This document shows positions 23,879-29,653 of a DNA stretch of 29,653 nucleotides, piece after piece; the stretch's first letter is position 1; the number at the start of each line of letters is the position of its first letter. The stretch covers positions 1 to 29,653 of the forward strand of contig SFOX01000017.1 of NCBI GenBank assembly GCA_004552305.1, read 5' to 3'. Position numbers and translations under genes: made by a program. The notes under the pieces were generated by a model. That model had not been told where the DNA came from and did no database searches. It saw only the letters and a program-made list of their open reading frames with translations. This DNA comes from Subdoligranulum variabile (GTDB lineage: Bacteria; Bacillota; Clostridia; Oscillospirales; Ruminococcaceae).

Positions 23879-25280
23879 CGAAATTGCCCTGTCGGCGCGC
23901 AATCTGGCACGCCGCAAGGGGCGCACGGCGCTGACGCTGATCGGCGTGGTTATCGGCACCTGTATGGTGGTGCTTATGATCTCGCTGGGCATTGCGCAGA
24001 CGCAGGCCAACGACGAAATGCTGCAAAGCTGGGGCGACCTGACGCAGGTGCAGGTCTACGGCTACGGCACGCTGGTGGACGCCAACGGCAAGACCATCCA
24101 TCTGGATGACGCTGCCATCGAGAGCATCAAAAAGCTGGACCATGTGGTGGCTGCCACCGCCTACGCCGAGGCGTACAACCTAAACGGCACCATCAGCGCC
24201 GGCAAAAACGGGCGCTACCAGACCCAGCTGTACAACGTGGTGGGCATCGACCCGGCGGCGCTGGAGCCGATGGGCTTTGCCCTGCAAAGCGGCAAGTGGC
24301 TGCCCGAGGGCGGCGGCAACAGCAAGGCAACCAAAATTCCCATATTGGTGGGTGCCAATGCGGGCTACAACTTTGAGGACACCCGCAAAAGCCAAAACAG
24401 CTCCAAACGGTACCGCTGGCAGGGTATGACCGACGCCCAGGGCAACCCGCTGCCCCCGTTTGTGGACATCGACAAGGACAAAATGACGCTGACCCTCTCC
24501 TACGGCGAGGGGTCAAGCCAAAAGAGCCAGACGTGGGAGCTGGAGATCGTCGGCGTTCTGCAGCAGGACTACGCCAAGGGCTACTTTACCGACAGCGGCT
24601 TTGTCATGCGCGTGGCGGATTTAAAAATGCTGGAAAGCCTTTACAACAAGATGGCGCACATCACCGCGAACGAGCAGAGCTACCAGCAGGTCTACGTCAA
24701 GGTGGACGATTTGAAAAACGTGCCCGACGTCGAGGAAGCCATCCACGAATTGGGCTACAGTGACACCTACTCCATGAGCCAGCAGCGCGAGGAAATGAAC
24801 AAGCAGACGATGCGCAGCCAGATGATTTTTGGCGGTGTAGCGGCGGTTTCTTTGCTGGTGGCGGCAATCAACATCATCAACACCATGACCATGGCGATCT
24901 ACGAGCGCACGCGCGAGATCGGCGTGATGAAGGTGCTGGGGTGCGAGCTAAACAACATCCGCGCAATGTTTTTGATGGAAAGTTCCTGCATCGGCTTTTT
25001 GGGCGGCGTGCTGGGCGTGGCGTTCAGCCTGCTGGCCAGTCTGGTGCTGAACAACATATCCACCATTTTGGGTGTGCTGGGGCAGGACGGCGGCATCGAC
25101 CTGTCGGGCATGATGGGCGGTATGTATATGGGTGCCAGCAGCACAACGATTTCGGTCATTCCTCCGTGGCTGGTGTTGGGTGCGCTGGTATTTGCCACCG
25201 TGGTCGGGTTTGTGGCGGGCATTGTGCCTGCCAACAAGGCGGTCAAAATCAGCGCCTTGGAAGCCATCCGGCACGATTAA
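23865..25280 (+). CDS. MacB/FtsX-type ABC transporter permease
   Basis: A 471-residue permease with the MacB topology: one N-terminal membrane helix (about 21-45, after ARNLARRKGRTALTLIGVVIG), a long extracellular MacB-type core domain (about 50-310), then three C-terminal helices of the FtsX domain (about 320-345, 370-400, 430-460). The FtsX loop MAIYERTREIGVMKVLGCELNNIRAMFLMES is characteristic. ATG 23865 lies within the end of the preceding gene with GAGG upstream. It pairs with the ATPase at 21675 to make a mechanotransmission ABC system rather than a classical importer. Possible roles are peptide or antibiotic efflux or envelope maintenance; no drug-resistance evidence is visible. Confidence 0.92.
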   Translation: MKISDEIALSARNLARRKGRTALTLIGVVIGTCMVVLMISLGIAQTQANDEMLQSWGDLTQVQVYGYGTLVDANGKTIHLDDAAIESIKKLDHVVAATAYAEAYNLNGTISAGKNGRYQTQLYNVVGIDPAALEPMGFALQSGKWLPEGGGNSKATKIPILVGANAGYNFEDTRKSQNSSKRYRWQGMTDAQGNPLPPFVDIDKDKMTLTLSYGEGSSQKSQTWELEIVGVLQQDYAKGYFTDSGFVMRVADLKMLESLYNKMAHITANEQSYQQVYVKVDDLKNVPDVEEAIHELGYSDTYSMSQQREEMNKQTMRSQMIFGGVAAVSLLVAAINIINTMTMAIYERTREIGVMKVLGCELNNIRAMFLMESSCIGFLGGVLGVAFSLLASLVLNNISTILGVLGQDGGIDLSGMMGGMYMGASSTTISVIPPWLVLGALVFATVVGFVAGIVPANKAVKISALEAIRHD

Positions 25281-25293
25281 TAAAAATGAAGAA

Positions 25294-25331
25294 ACGCGCA
25301 GGGGCGGAATTTCCGCCCCTGCGCGTTGTTT
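25294..25331 (+). terminator. Terminator of the ABC transporter operon
   Basis: 15-bp perfect stem ACGCGCAGGGGCGGA (25294-25308), 3-nt loop, complementary arm to 25326, then TGTTTTG. Lies 14 nt past the permease stop. Confidence 0.88.
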
Positions 25332-25344
25332 TGTGATGTAGGAG

Positions 25345-25510
25345 GTAGGGGCGGGGTATGCCCCGCCCGCAACCAAACGGCAACGCGAAAATTACGGGTT
25401 GGTCTGTAGGGGCGGCATATATGCCGCCCGCCGCAGCCGTCCCGGTAAATCGACCTAACGGGCAAACGGCACGGGACGCATTTATGCGTCCCCTACAAAC
25501 CTGCCGGAAA
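25345..25510 (+). repeat. Family P composite repeat, P1-P2-P3
   Basis: GGGGCGGGGTATGCCCCGCCC, then GGGGCGGCATATATGCCGCCC, then GGGACGCATTTATGCGTCCC, with the usual linkers and CCTACAAACCTGCCGG end. An extra P3-like palindrome GGGAACGGTC/GACCGTTCC follows at about 25554-25575. Nothing else is seen in 25332-25647. Confidence 0.8.
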
Positions 25511-25647
25511 TTTGCATTTTCCCCAATTCTTACTTGCCTCCCGGTTATTTGTAGGGAACGGTCTTGACCGTTCCGGGCGTTTTGCGGCTACCGCCCATTT
25601 GCACGGCGGGGCAATAGAATAAAAATGTGTCCCCGCGCAACCGCAAA

Positions 25648-25679
25648 CAAAAAAACCGTGCAGTCTTTCGACCGCACGG
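25648..25679 (-). terminator. Terminator of the ferredoxin gene
   Basis: Minus strand CCGTGCGGTC-GAAA-GACTGCACGG (25679-25656; one G-U pair, GAAA tetraloop) followed by TTTTTTTG. Confidence 0.9.
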
Positions 25680-25694
25680 GAATGCTTTATCAGC

Positions 25695-25862
25695 TTATTC
25701 CGGCTGAATAGCACCGGTGGGGCAAACGCCCTCGCAGGCGCCGCAATCGACACAGGAAGCAGCGTCGACCACAGCCTTGTCCTCCATGCTGATTGCACCG
25801 ACGGGGCAAGTGTCAACACATGCACCGCAAGCAACGCACTCGCTAGAAACAGTATGAGCCAT
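25695..25862 (-). CDS. fdx: 2[4Fe-4S] ferredoxin (clostridial type)
   Basis: A 55-residue ferredoxin with two classic cluster motifs: CVACGACVDTCP (C9, C12, C15, C19) and CVDCGACEGVCP (C37, C40, C43, C47). Each cluster takes three cysteines from its own motif and one from the other. This is the small acidic electron carrier that accepts electrons from PFOR (nifJ at 2540) and feeds hydrogenase or Rnf-type enzymes. ATG 25862 has GGAG upstream. The gene stands alone, with promoter at 25966-25994 and terminator at 25648-25679, so it is likely expressed independently. Confidence 0.96.
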   Translation of the reverse strand: MAHTVSSECVACGACVDTCPVGAISMEDKAVVDAASCVDCGACEGVCPTGAIQPE

Positions 25863-25965
25863 CGTGATACTCCTTATCTCCGTGCTGATTCAAGTACCCT
25901 TACCGGCCCTGCACGGCTGCTTCCCGGTACGGCACACGGCGGGGCAAGCCCGCTATGTTACAAAT

Positions 25966-25994
25966 ATTCTATCATAAATCGGCGGGGGATGCAA
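25966..25994 (-). promoter_or_regulatory. Promoter for the ferredoxin gene
   Basis: Minus strand TTGCAT (25994-25989), 17-nt spacer, TAGAAT (25971-25966), giving a leader of about 95 nt that contains no ORF. Confidence 0.65.
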
Positions 25995-26023
25995 GTGTTC
26001 CCGGCAGGAATTTTTGCCGCGCG

Positions 26024-26863
26024 TCAATCCTTGTCGGGTTCGGGGGCTTTGGGGGCGCGCTTGCCGCCGCGCAGGTAGACGCAGTCGGTCAGCTTGTACA
26101 CGCGCGGGGCTAAAATTTCCACGTTGGAACGAACCTTCAGCGTGCCGGCAACGGGGTTGGTTTCGATCACGGTACCCTCGCCGTCCGGGGTGCGCACCAC
26201 GCTGCCCACCTGCGGCGTGATGGAATTTAAGTATTCGTAGCTTTTTTGCTCGTAGGCAAGGCAGCACATCAGCCGCCCGCAGGAGCCGCTGATCTTGGCG
26301 GGGTTCAGGCTCAGCCCCTGTTCCTTTGCCATTTTGATGGACACCGGCTGGAAATTTTTCAAAAACCGGCTGCAGCAGAACGGCTGCCCGCAAATGCCCA
26401 GCCCGCCCAGCATTTTGCTTTCGTCGCGCACGCCGATCTGGCGCAGCTCAATGCGGGTGTGGAACTGCGCCGCCAGATCCTTGACCAGATCGCGGAAATC
26501 CACGCGGTTGTCGGCGGTAAAATAGAACACCAGCTTGCTGCGGTCCAGCGTGTACTCGGCATCGACCAGCTTCATTTGCAGGTTGTGCGCGGCAATGCGC
26601 TGCTCGCACAGGGTGTATGCCTGCTGCACGTCCACGCGGTTTTGGCGCATACGGCGCACGTCCACGGCATCCGCCACGCGGATGACCGGCTTGACCTCGC
26701 GCGAAAAGCCGGGAACCTCGTGCAGACCGCGCACGACCTCGCCGCATTCGGTGCCGCGGGCGGTGGACACGATGACGAAATCGCCCTCGTTGACGGTAAA
26801 CGTGCCGGGGTCAAAATAGTACGCCCGACCGTTTTCTTTAAATTTGACAGAGATAACTTTCAT
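26024..26863 (-). CDS. ricT: RicT / PSP1 domain protein (YaaT)
   Basis: A 279-residue PSP1-family cytoplasmic protein. In Bacillus, RicT (YaaT) acts with RicA and RicF as an Fe-S-bearing complex that influences RNase Y and developmental phosphorelay. The signature cysteine sets are GLGICGQPFCCSRFL and SGSCGRLMCCLAYE, the ligands expected for Fe-S binding; TARGTECGEVV is the typical PSP1 N-terminal motif. ATG 26863 has AAAGGA upstream. The conserved Firmicute order DarA-HolB-RicT is kept, but a 330-nt repeat-containing gap separates it from holB. The Lys/Pro-rich C-terminal tail is variable in the family. Confidence 0.93.
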   Translation of the reverse strand: MKVISVKFKENGRAYYFDPGTFTVNEGDFVIVSTARGTECGEVVRGLHEVPGFSREVKPVIRVADAVDVRRMRQNRVDVQQAYTLCEQRIAAHNLQMKLVDAEYTLDRSKLVFYFTADNRVDFRDLVKDLAAQFHTRIELRQIGVRDESKMLGGLGICGQPFCCSRFLKNFQPVSIKMAKEQGLSLNPAKISGSCGRLMCCLAYEQKSYEYLNSITPQVGSVVRTPDGEGTVIETNPVAGTLKVRSNVEILAPRVYKLTDCVYLRGGKRAPKAPEPDKD

Positions 26864-26971
26864 TGGGTATTCCTTTTTAGCAAATCAGAAATGGGATAGG
26901 ATGTATCGGGAAATAGCGCGCCAATCGGCGCGACAGCGTGTAAAACCATCACATTCTTGGTCTATGGAATG

Positions 26972-27157
26972 TGTAGTAGCCCGTTAAAATTAAAACTTCA
27001 CTTTTTTCGGCAGGTTTGTAGGGGACGCATATATGCGTCCCGTGCGGTTTACCCGTTATACCGCATGATCGGGACGGCTGCGGCGGGCGGCATATATGCC
27101 GCCCCTACCAGTCCATTAAAACTAAAAGTAAAGCTTTAGAATTACCACGCTACTACA
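26972..27157 (+). mobile_element. MITE-like element with imperfect terminal inverted repeats
   Basis: TGTAGTAGC (26972-26980) and GCTACTACA (27149-27157) form the outer ends. The inverted similarity continues inward imperfectly for about 35 nt (TTAAAATT, ACTTCACTTTT against AAAAGTAAAG). The 186-bp unit has no ORF and encloses a partial family P repeat (27008-27109, P3 GACGCATATATGCGTC and P2 GGGCGGCATATATGCCGCCC). It fills most of the gap between holB and ricT. No target-site duplication could be confirmed. Confidence 0.45.
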
Positions 27158-27193
27158 TGGCTGCCCGAAAAAGGGCTTTTTTTGAGAAACAGC

Positions 27194-28135
27194 TCATTGG
27201 GGTTCTGTTTTACACAGATCCGCCGCCAGGACCGCCAGAATCAGCTTTAAGTTGCCGTTGGCGGTCAGGTCCTTTTTGGCGCTGTAAATCGCCTGCAGGG
27301 CGCGGGCGGCGGCATCGGGCTGCAGCCCGCCGCAGGCGTCTGCCCCGTAGGCGGGGCGGCGCAGCACGGCGCTGCACAGCTGCTCCAGCTGCCACAGCAG
27401 CGCGGCAAAGCCCTCGCGGTTTTTCTCGTACCCGTTCAAAAGCGCCAGCGCGCGGTAGGTGTCCTGCCGGGCGGTATGCTCCAGCAGCTTTTTGGCGCTT
27501 GCCAGCAGGGCGCGGGTGTCGGCGTCGGCAAACACCTGCAGGGCTTTGCCGATATGCCCCTCATATAAAAAGGAAAGCTCCTGCGCCATCGGCGCGGGTA
27601 CGCCCCGGCTGCCCAGCAAAGCGCAGCACGCATCGGCGGGGACGGGCGCGACTGTGTAGGCGGCGCAGCGGCTGCGAATGGTCGGCAGCACGGTGGCGGC
27701 GCTGGGCGCGGTCAGCAAAAACAGCACGTCGGCGGGCGGCTCCTCCAATATTTTCAACAGGGCGTTTGCCGCCGAGCCTTGGGTGCCGTTGAGGTTCTGC
27801 GCGCCGTAAATGAACATCACGCGCCCCGCCGCGTCGGTGCTGAGCGCCGAATGCTGGATCTTTTCCCGCATGGCGCGCACATCGTCCACGGGGATGCCCC
27901 CGCTTTTGCCGCTGCCGCGCAGGCTGACGCACTCGGTGTCGGTGCCGTTCAGCACCGCCTCGGCGTGGGCGCCGCCCTGCGGGTACAGGTAGTCCGCCGC
28001 CAGACAGCGCGCGGCAAAGCCCGCGCCGCAGCCCGGCTCGCCCACCAGCAAAATCGCATGGGGCAGCCGCCCGGTGCGCAGGGCGGTGCCCAGCTCGGAC
28101 TTTAACGCCGCGTTACCGGCAAGACGCTCCAGCAT
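27194..28135 (-). CDS. holB: DNA polymerase III subunit delta' (HolB)
   Basis: A 313-residue clamp-loader subunit of the AAA+ fold that, with delta and tau, loads the sliding clamp. HAILLVGEPGCGAG is a degenerate Walker A (the Lys is missing), as in other non-hydrolysing delta' subunits. GTQGSAANALLKILEEPPADVLFLLTAPSAATVLPTIRSRC contains the hallmark SRC motif (arginine finger). The four-cysteine zinc module usual after Walker A is not evident. ATG 28135 shares TGATG with the stop of darA; a GTG one codon earlier is also possible. Located in the Firmicute cluster darA-holB-ricT. Confidence 0.92.
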   Translation of the reverse strand: MLERLAGNAALKSELGTALRTGRLPHAILLVGEPGCGAGFAARCLAADYLYPQGGAHAEAVLNGTDTECVSLRGSGKSGGIPVDDVRAMREKIQHSALSTDAAGRVMFIYGAQNLNGTQGSAANALLKILEEPPADVLFLLTAPSAATVLPTIRSRCAAYTVAPVPADACCALLGSRGVPAPMAQELSFLYEGHIGKALQVFADADTRALLASAKKLLEHTARQDTYRALALLNGYEKNREGFAALLWQLEQLCSAVLRRPAYGADACGGLQPDAAARALQAIYSAKKDLTANGNLKLILAVLAADLCKTEPQ

Positions 28136-28458
28136 CACAGCTTTTCAAAGCGCTCGACGTTGGTCACCATAATGGTTGCGCCGCCGACAGTCACCTGCAT
28201 GGGCATGGCGCTCTCGATGCCAAGACCCATCGTGGCGGTGCCGGGTACGATCTCGGTGCGCTGCTTGCAGCAGTTGGAGATGACGCCGATGCACTCATCC
28301 ACGCGCTCGTCCTCGGTGCAGATCAGCAGGGTCATATTGCCCGCCATCAAAAAGCCGCCGGTGGTGGAAAGGCGGGTGACGTAGAATTTCTGCTTCAGCA
28401 GGTCGTGGCAGACAGCGCGGGAATCCTCTTTATTGACGATAGCGGTGATCAGTTTCAT
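28135..28458 (-). CDS. darA: PII-like cyclic-di-AMP receptor DarA (YaaQ family)
   Basis: A 107-residue small trimeric PII-like protein that binds c-di-AMP in Firmicutes (DarA/PstA, YaaQ); its effector targets are unknown. MKLITAIVNKEDS, LSTTGGFLMAGNMTLLI and a long T-loop region before VTVGGATIMVTNVERFEKL match the family, including the GGFL and GGATIFV-type segments. Not to be confused with PstA of the phosphate system. ATG 28458 has AAAGG upstream. It is coupled to holB by a TGATG overlap. Two identical -10 boxes lie upstream. Confidence 0.94.
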   Translation of the reverse strand: MKLITAIVNKEDSRAVCHDLLKQKFYVTRLSTTGGFLMAGNMTLLICTEDERVDECIGVISNCCKQRTEIVPGTATMGLGIESAMPMQVTVGGATIMVTNVERFEKL

Positions 28459-28478
28459 AATAAGCTCAACCTTTCTGT

Positions 28479-28507
28479 AGTATAATTTTCTGTAGTATAA
28501 TTGTTAG
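28479..28507 (-). promoter_or_regulatory. Promoter upstream of darA with duplicated -10 segment
   Basis: Minus strand CTAACA (28507-28502), 17-nt spacer, TATACT (28484-28479). A 15-nt unit TTATACTACAGAAAA/G is tandemly duplicated, so a second TATACT lies at 28499-28494 overlapping the spacer and the upstream gene's end. Confidence 0.5.
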
Positions 28508-29148
28508 CGGTTGCGGTTTTCCCAGTCGCGGCGGCGCTTTTGCGCGGCAAGGGTATCCTTGCACCAGACGACAAGCTCCTTGCCGTAAAATGCCAGAAAA
28601 CCCGCCAGCCCCAGCACCAGACTGACCTTGACAGCCAAACTGCCGGTGAGGAAGTTCACTGCCCAGAAAAACAGCTCCAGCCAGCCGAGATACTTCATTT
28701 TAAACGGGATAACGCCAAAAAGCAGGGCGGTCTGCTCCGGCCAAAGCCAGGTGTAGGCAAACAGCATACTCATAAAAATGGCGTCGGGCGTGGCGTAGCC
28801 CACCAGCAGGCAGCTTGCCCACGCGCCCAGTATGCCCAGCACAAAGAACACCGTCATGCGGAAATCGCCCCACAGGCGGGTCAGCGCGTTGCCGATCCAG
28901 AAATAGAACAGCAGGTTCAAAATGCCGAACACGCCGCCCAGCCAGATGGGCTGAAACAAAAACGTGATCAGCCGCCACACCTGCCCCTGCAGCAGCGCGA
29001 TGCGGCTTAAAACGATGTACGACGCAAAATTGCGGTTGAACAGCAGCACCACCAGCCCTGCCATCAGCTGCCCGACCAACAGACCGTTGACCAGCTGCGG
29101 AATGGCAAGATGCCCGAAGCGGCGTTCCAGTTTATCGACCCAATCCAT
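28504..29148 (-). CDS. Rhomboid-like (Der1-type) integral membrane protein
   Basis: A 214-residue polytopic membrane protein with about six hydrophobic helices. QGQVWRLITFLFQP and YFWIGNALTRLWGDFRMTVFFVLGILG match the L1/TM2 and TM3 regions of rhomboid-fold proteins. The catalytic GxSG serine motif is not present in the corresponding TM4 region (ATPDAIFMSMLFAYTWLWPEQ), so it is probably a non-proteolytic rhomboid relative. ATG 29148 has AAGGAGG upstream; longer in-frame starts run through the DnaA-box region and are rejected. The stop is 45 nt before darA, in the same direction. Confidence 0.82.
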   Translation of the reverse strand: MDWVDKLERRFGHLAIPQLVNGLLVGQLMAGLVVLLFNRNFASYIVLSRIALLQGQVWRLITFLFQPIWLGGVFGILNLLFYFWIGNALTRLWGDFRMTVFFVLGILGAWASCLLVGYATPDAIFMSMLFAYTWLWPEQTALLFGVIPFKMKYLGWLELFFWAVNFLTGSLAVKVSLVLGLAGFLAFYGKELVVWCKDTLAAQKRRRDWENRNR

Positions 29149-29184
29149 AGGGAAAATCCTCCTTGAGGTTTTGATACAATTCTG

Positions 29185-29212
29185 ATAATACCTTATTTTA
29201 ACATTTTCCCAA
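29185..29212 (-). promoter_or_regulatory. Promoter for the rhomboid-like gene
   Basis: Minus strand TTGGGA (29212-29207), 16-nt spacer, TATTAT (29190-29185). Confidence 0.5.
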
Positions 29213-29248
29213 GAGGAGTGCAACAGTTTCGCGTCGAAAAGCGCAGAA

Positions 29249-29390
29249 TTTCCCACAGGGAATTTTGGGGTTTTCCACCGCATTTTTGCCCTTGCAGCGT
29301 GCAGGCAGTGAAAAACCGGGTGGGTTTTCCACAGTTTCCACAGAGTTTTCCACAATTTCAACGTGGATAACCGGTATACATTGTGGATAA
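29249..29390 (+). other. Cluster of DnaA-box-like 9-mers (candidate origin or DnaA-binding region)
   Basis: Matches to TTWTNCACA: TTTTCCACA at 29325-29333 and 29346-29354, and TTATCCACA (minus strand, 29390-29382), the perfect box. Near-matches: TTTCCCACA 29249, TTTTCCACC 29271, GTTTCCACA 29334, and TTATCCACG (minus, 29370-29362). Seven sites lie in about 140 bp of ORF-free DNA, next to an A/T-rich stretch (29163-29206). The gap 29149-29653 otherwise holds repeats only. Confidence 0.55.
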
Positions 29391-29447
29391 CTTCAAAAAG
29401 ATATGACGAAAAGATGAACGGGGAAAGGCTTTTGCCGCCGCGCTTTT

Positions 29448-29499
29448 GGCTTCCCCCTCTGGGGGAAGCTGTCACCGTAGGTGACTGATGAGGGGGAAT
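29448..29499 (+). repeat. Family B repeat, right half inverted
   Basis: GGCTTCCCCC-TCT-GGGGGAAGC, GTCACC-GTA-GGTGAC, TGATGAGGGGG. A GGCGGGGTG/TCACCCCGCC palindrome follows at about 29525-29545. Confidence 0.75.
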
Positions 29500-29570
29500 T
29501 TTGCGCCAGCCGCCCATTTCCCCGGCGGGGTGGGGTCACCCCGCCCTACAGGGCAAAAAAACATCGCGCG

Positions 29571-29653
29571 GTAGGGGCGGGGCACGCCCCGCCCGCGGTT
29601 TTGCGGTAATAACGAAATTACGGGTTGACTTGTAGGGGCGGCATATATGCCGC
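29571..29653 (+). repeat. Family P composite repeat, cut by window end
   Basis: P1 GGGGCGGGGCACGCCCCGCCC, linker with TTACGGGTTG, then P2 GGGGCGGCATATATGCCGC reaching the last base of the window. Confidence 0.8.

Noticed and set aside
22253..24010. Open frame of 585 codons on the minus strand opposite the ABC operon
   Set aside because: Spans three real plus-strand genes and shows only composition-driven sequence.
27162..27183. GCCC-GAAAAA-GGGC-TTTTTTT considered as the holB terminator
   Set aside because: The T-run lies on the plus strand, opposite to holB transcription, and the stem is only 4 bp; no plus-strand gene ends here.
29149..29517. N-terminal extension of the rhomboid-like gene to 29517
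   Set aside because: It would run through the DnaA-box cluster and repeat DNA; ATG 29148 has AAGGAGG and a promoter just upstream.

Overview
The window comes from a GC-rich, low-oxygen Firmicute, most likely an Oscillospiraceae/Ruminococcaceae gut bacterium of the Faecalibacterium/Subdoligranulum/Gemmiger type. This rests on pyruvate:ferredoxin oxidoreductase and a 2[4Fe-4S] ferredoxin, Firmicute-type gene order (DarA/YaaQ - HolB - RicT), strong GGAGG ribosome sites, frequent TTG starts and dense intergenic palindromic repeats. Taxonomy is inference; no rRNA or tRNA gene was seen.

Layout. 1-606: end-truncated HAD phosphatase (-), divergent from uppP (+, 776-1639). 1640-2539: repeat-packed intergenic block with two terminators. 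2540-6079: nifJ (-) with promoter and long leader. 6300-6970: repeats. 6972-7664: trmO (-). 8201-13081: phosphate system pstS, pstC, pstA, pstB, phoU (+), interrupted by repeats after pstS and after pstA. 13168-15382: birA, a YfcE-like phosphoesterase and rsmI (- operon). 15654-20882: acylphosphatase, copper ATPase, gluQ and an M18 aminopeptidase (- operon, two ATGA overlaps). 20970-21200: promoter and start of a small gene that runs into repeats. 21675-25280: ABC ATPase, secreted/anchored Ig-like protein and MacB-type permease (+ operon). 25695-25862: ferredoxin (-). 26024-29148: ricT, holB, darA and a rhomboid-like membrane protein (-). 29249-29390: a cluster of DnaA-box-like 9-mers that may be part of a replication origin.

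Functional picture: cell-wall lipid recycling (UppP), anaerobic pyruvate oxidation feeding ferredoxin, high-affinity phosphate uptake with PhoU, biotin loading, translation accuracy (RsmI, TrmO, GluQ), copper export, peptide trimming, c-di-AMP sensing and clamp loading.

Most notable: (1) PstS appears circularly permuted, its C-terminal half placed before its N-terminal half; (2) the copper ATPase ends in a 70-residue CopZ-like domain preceded by its own internal Shine-Dalgarno and ATG; (3) a family of composite intergenic elements made of 7-nt-period tracts flanking 8-10 bp hairpins with 3-nt loops fills whole intergenic gaps between operon genes; (4) two further families of modular palindromes show arm swapping with preserved base pairing; (5) a DnaA-box cluster lies at the right end.
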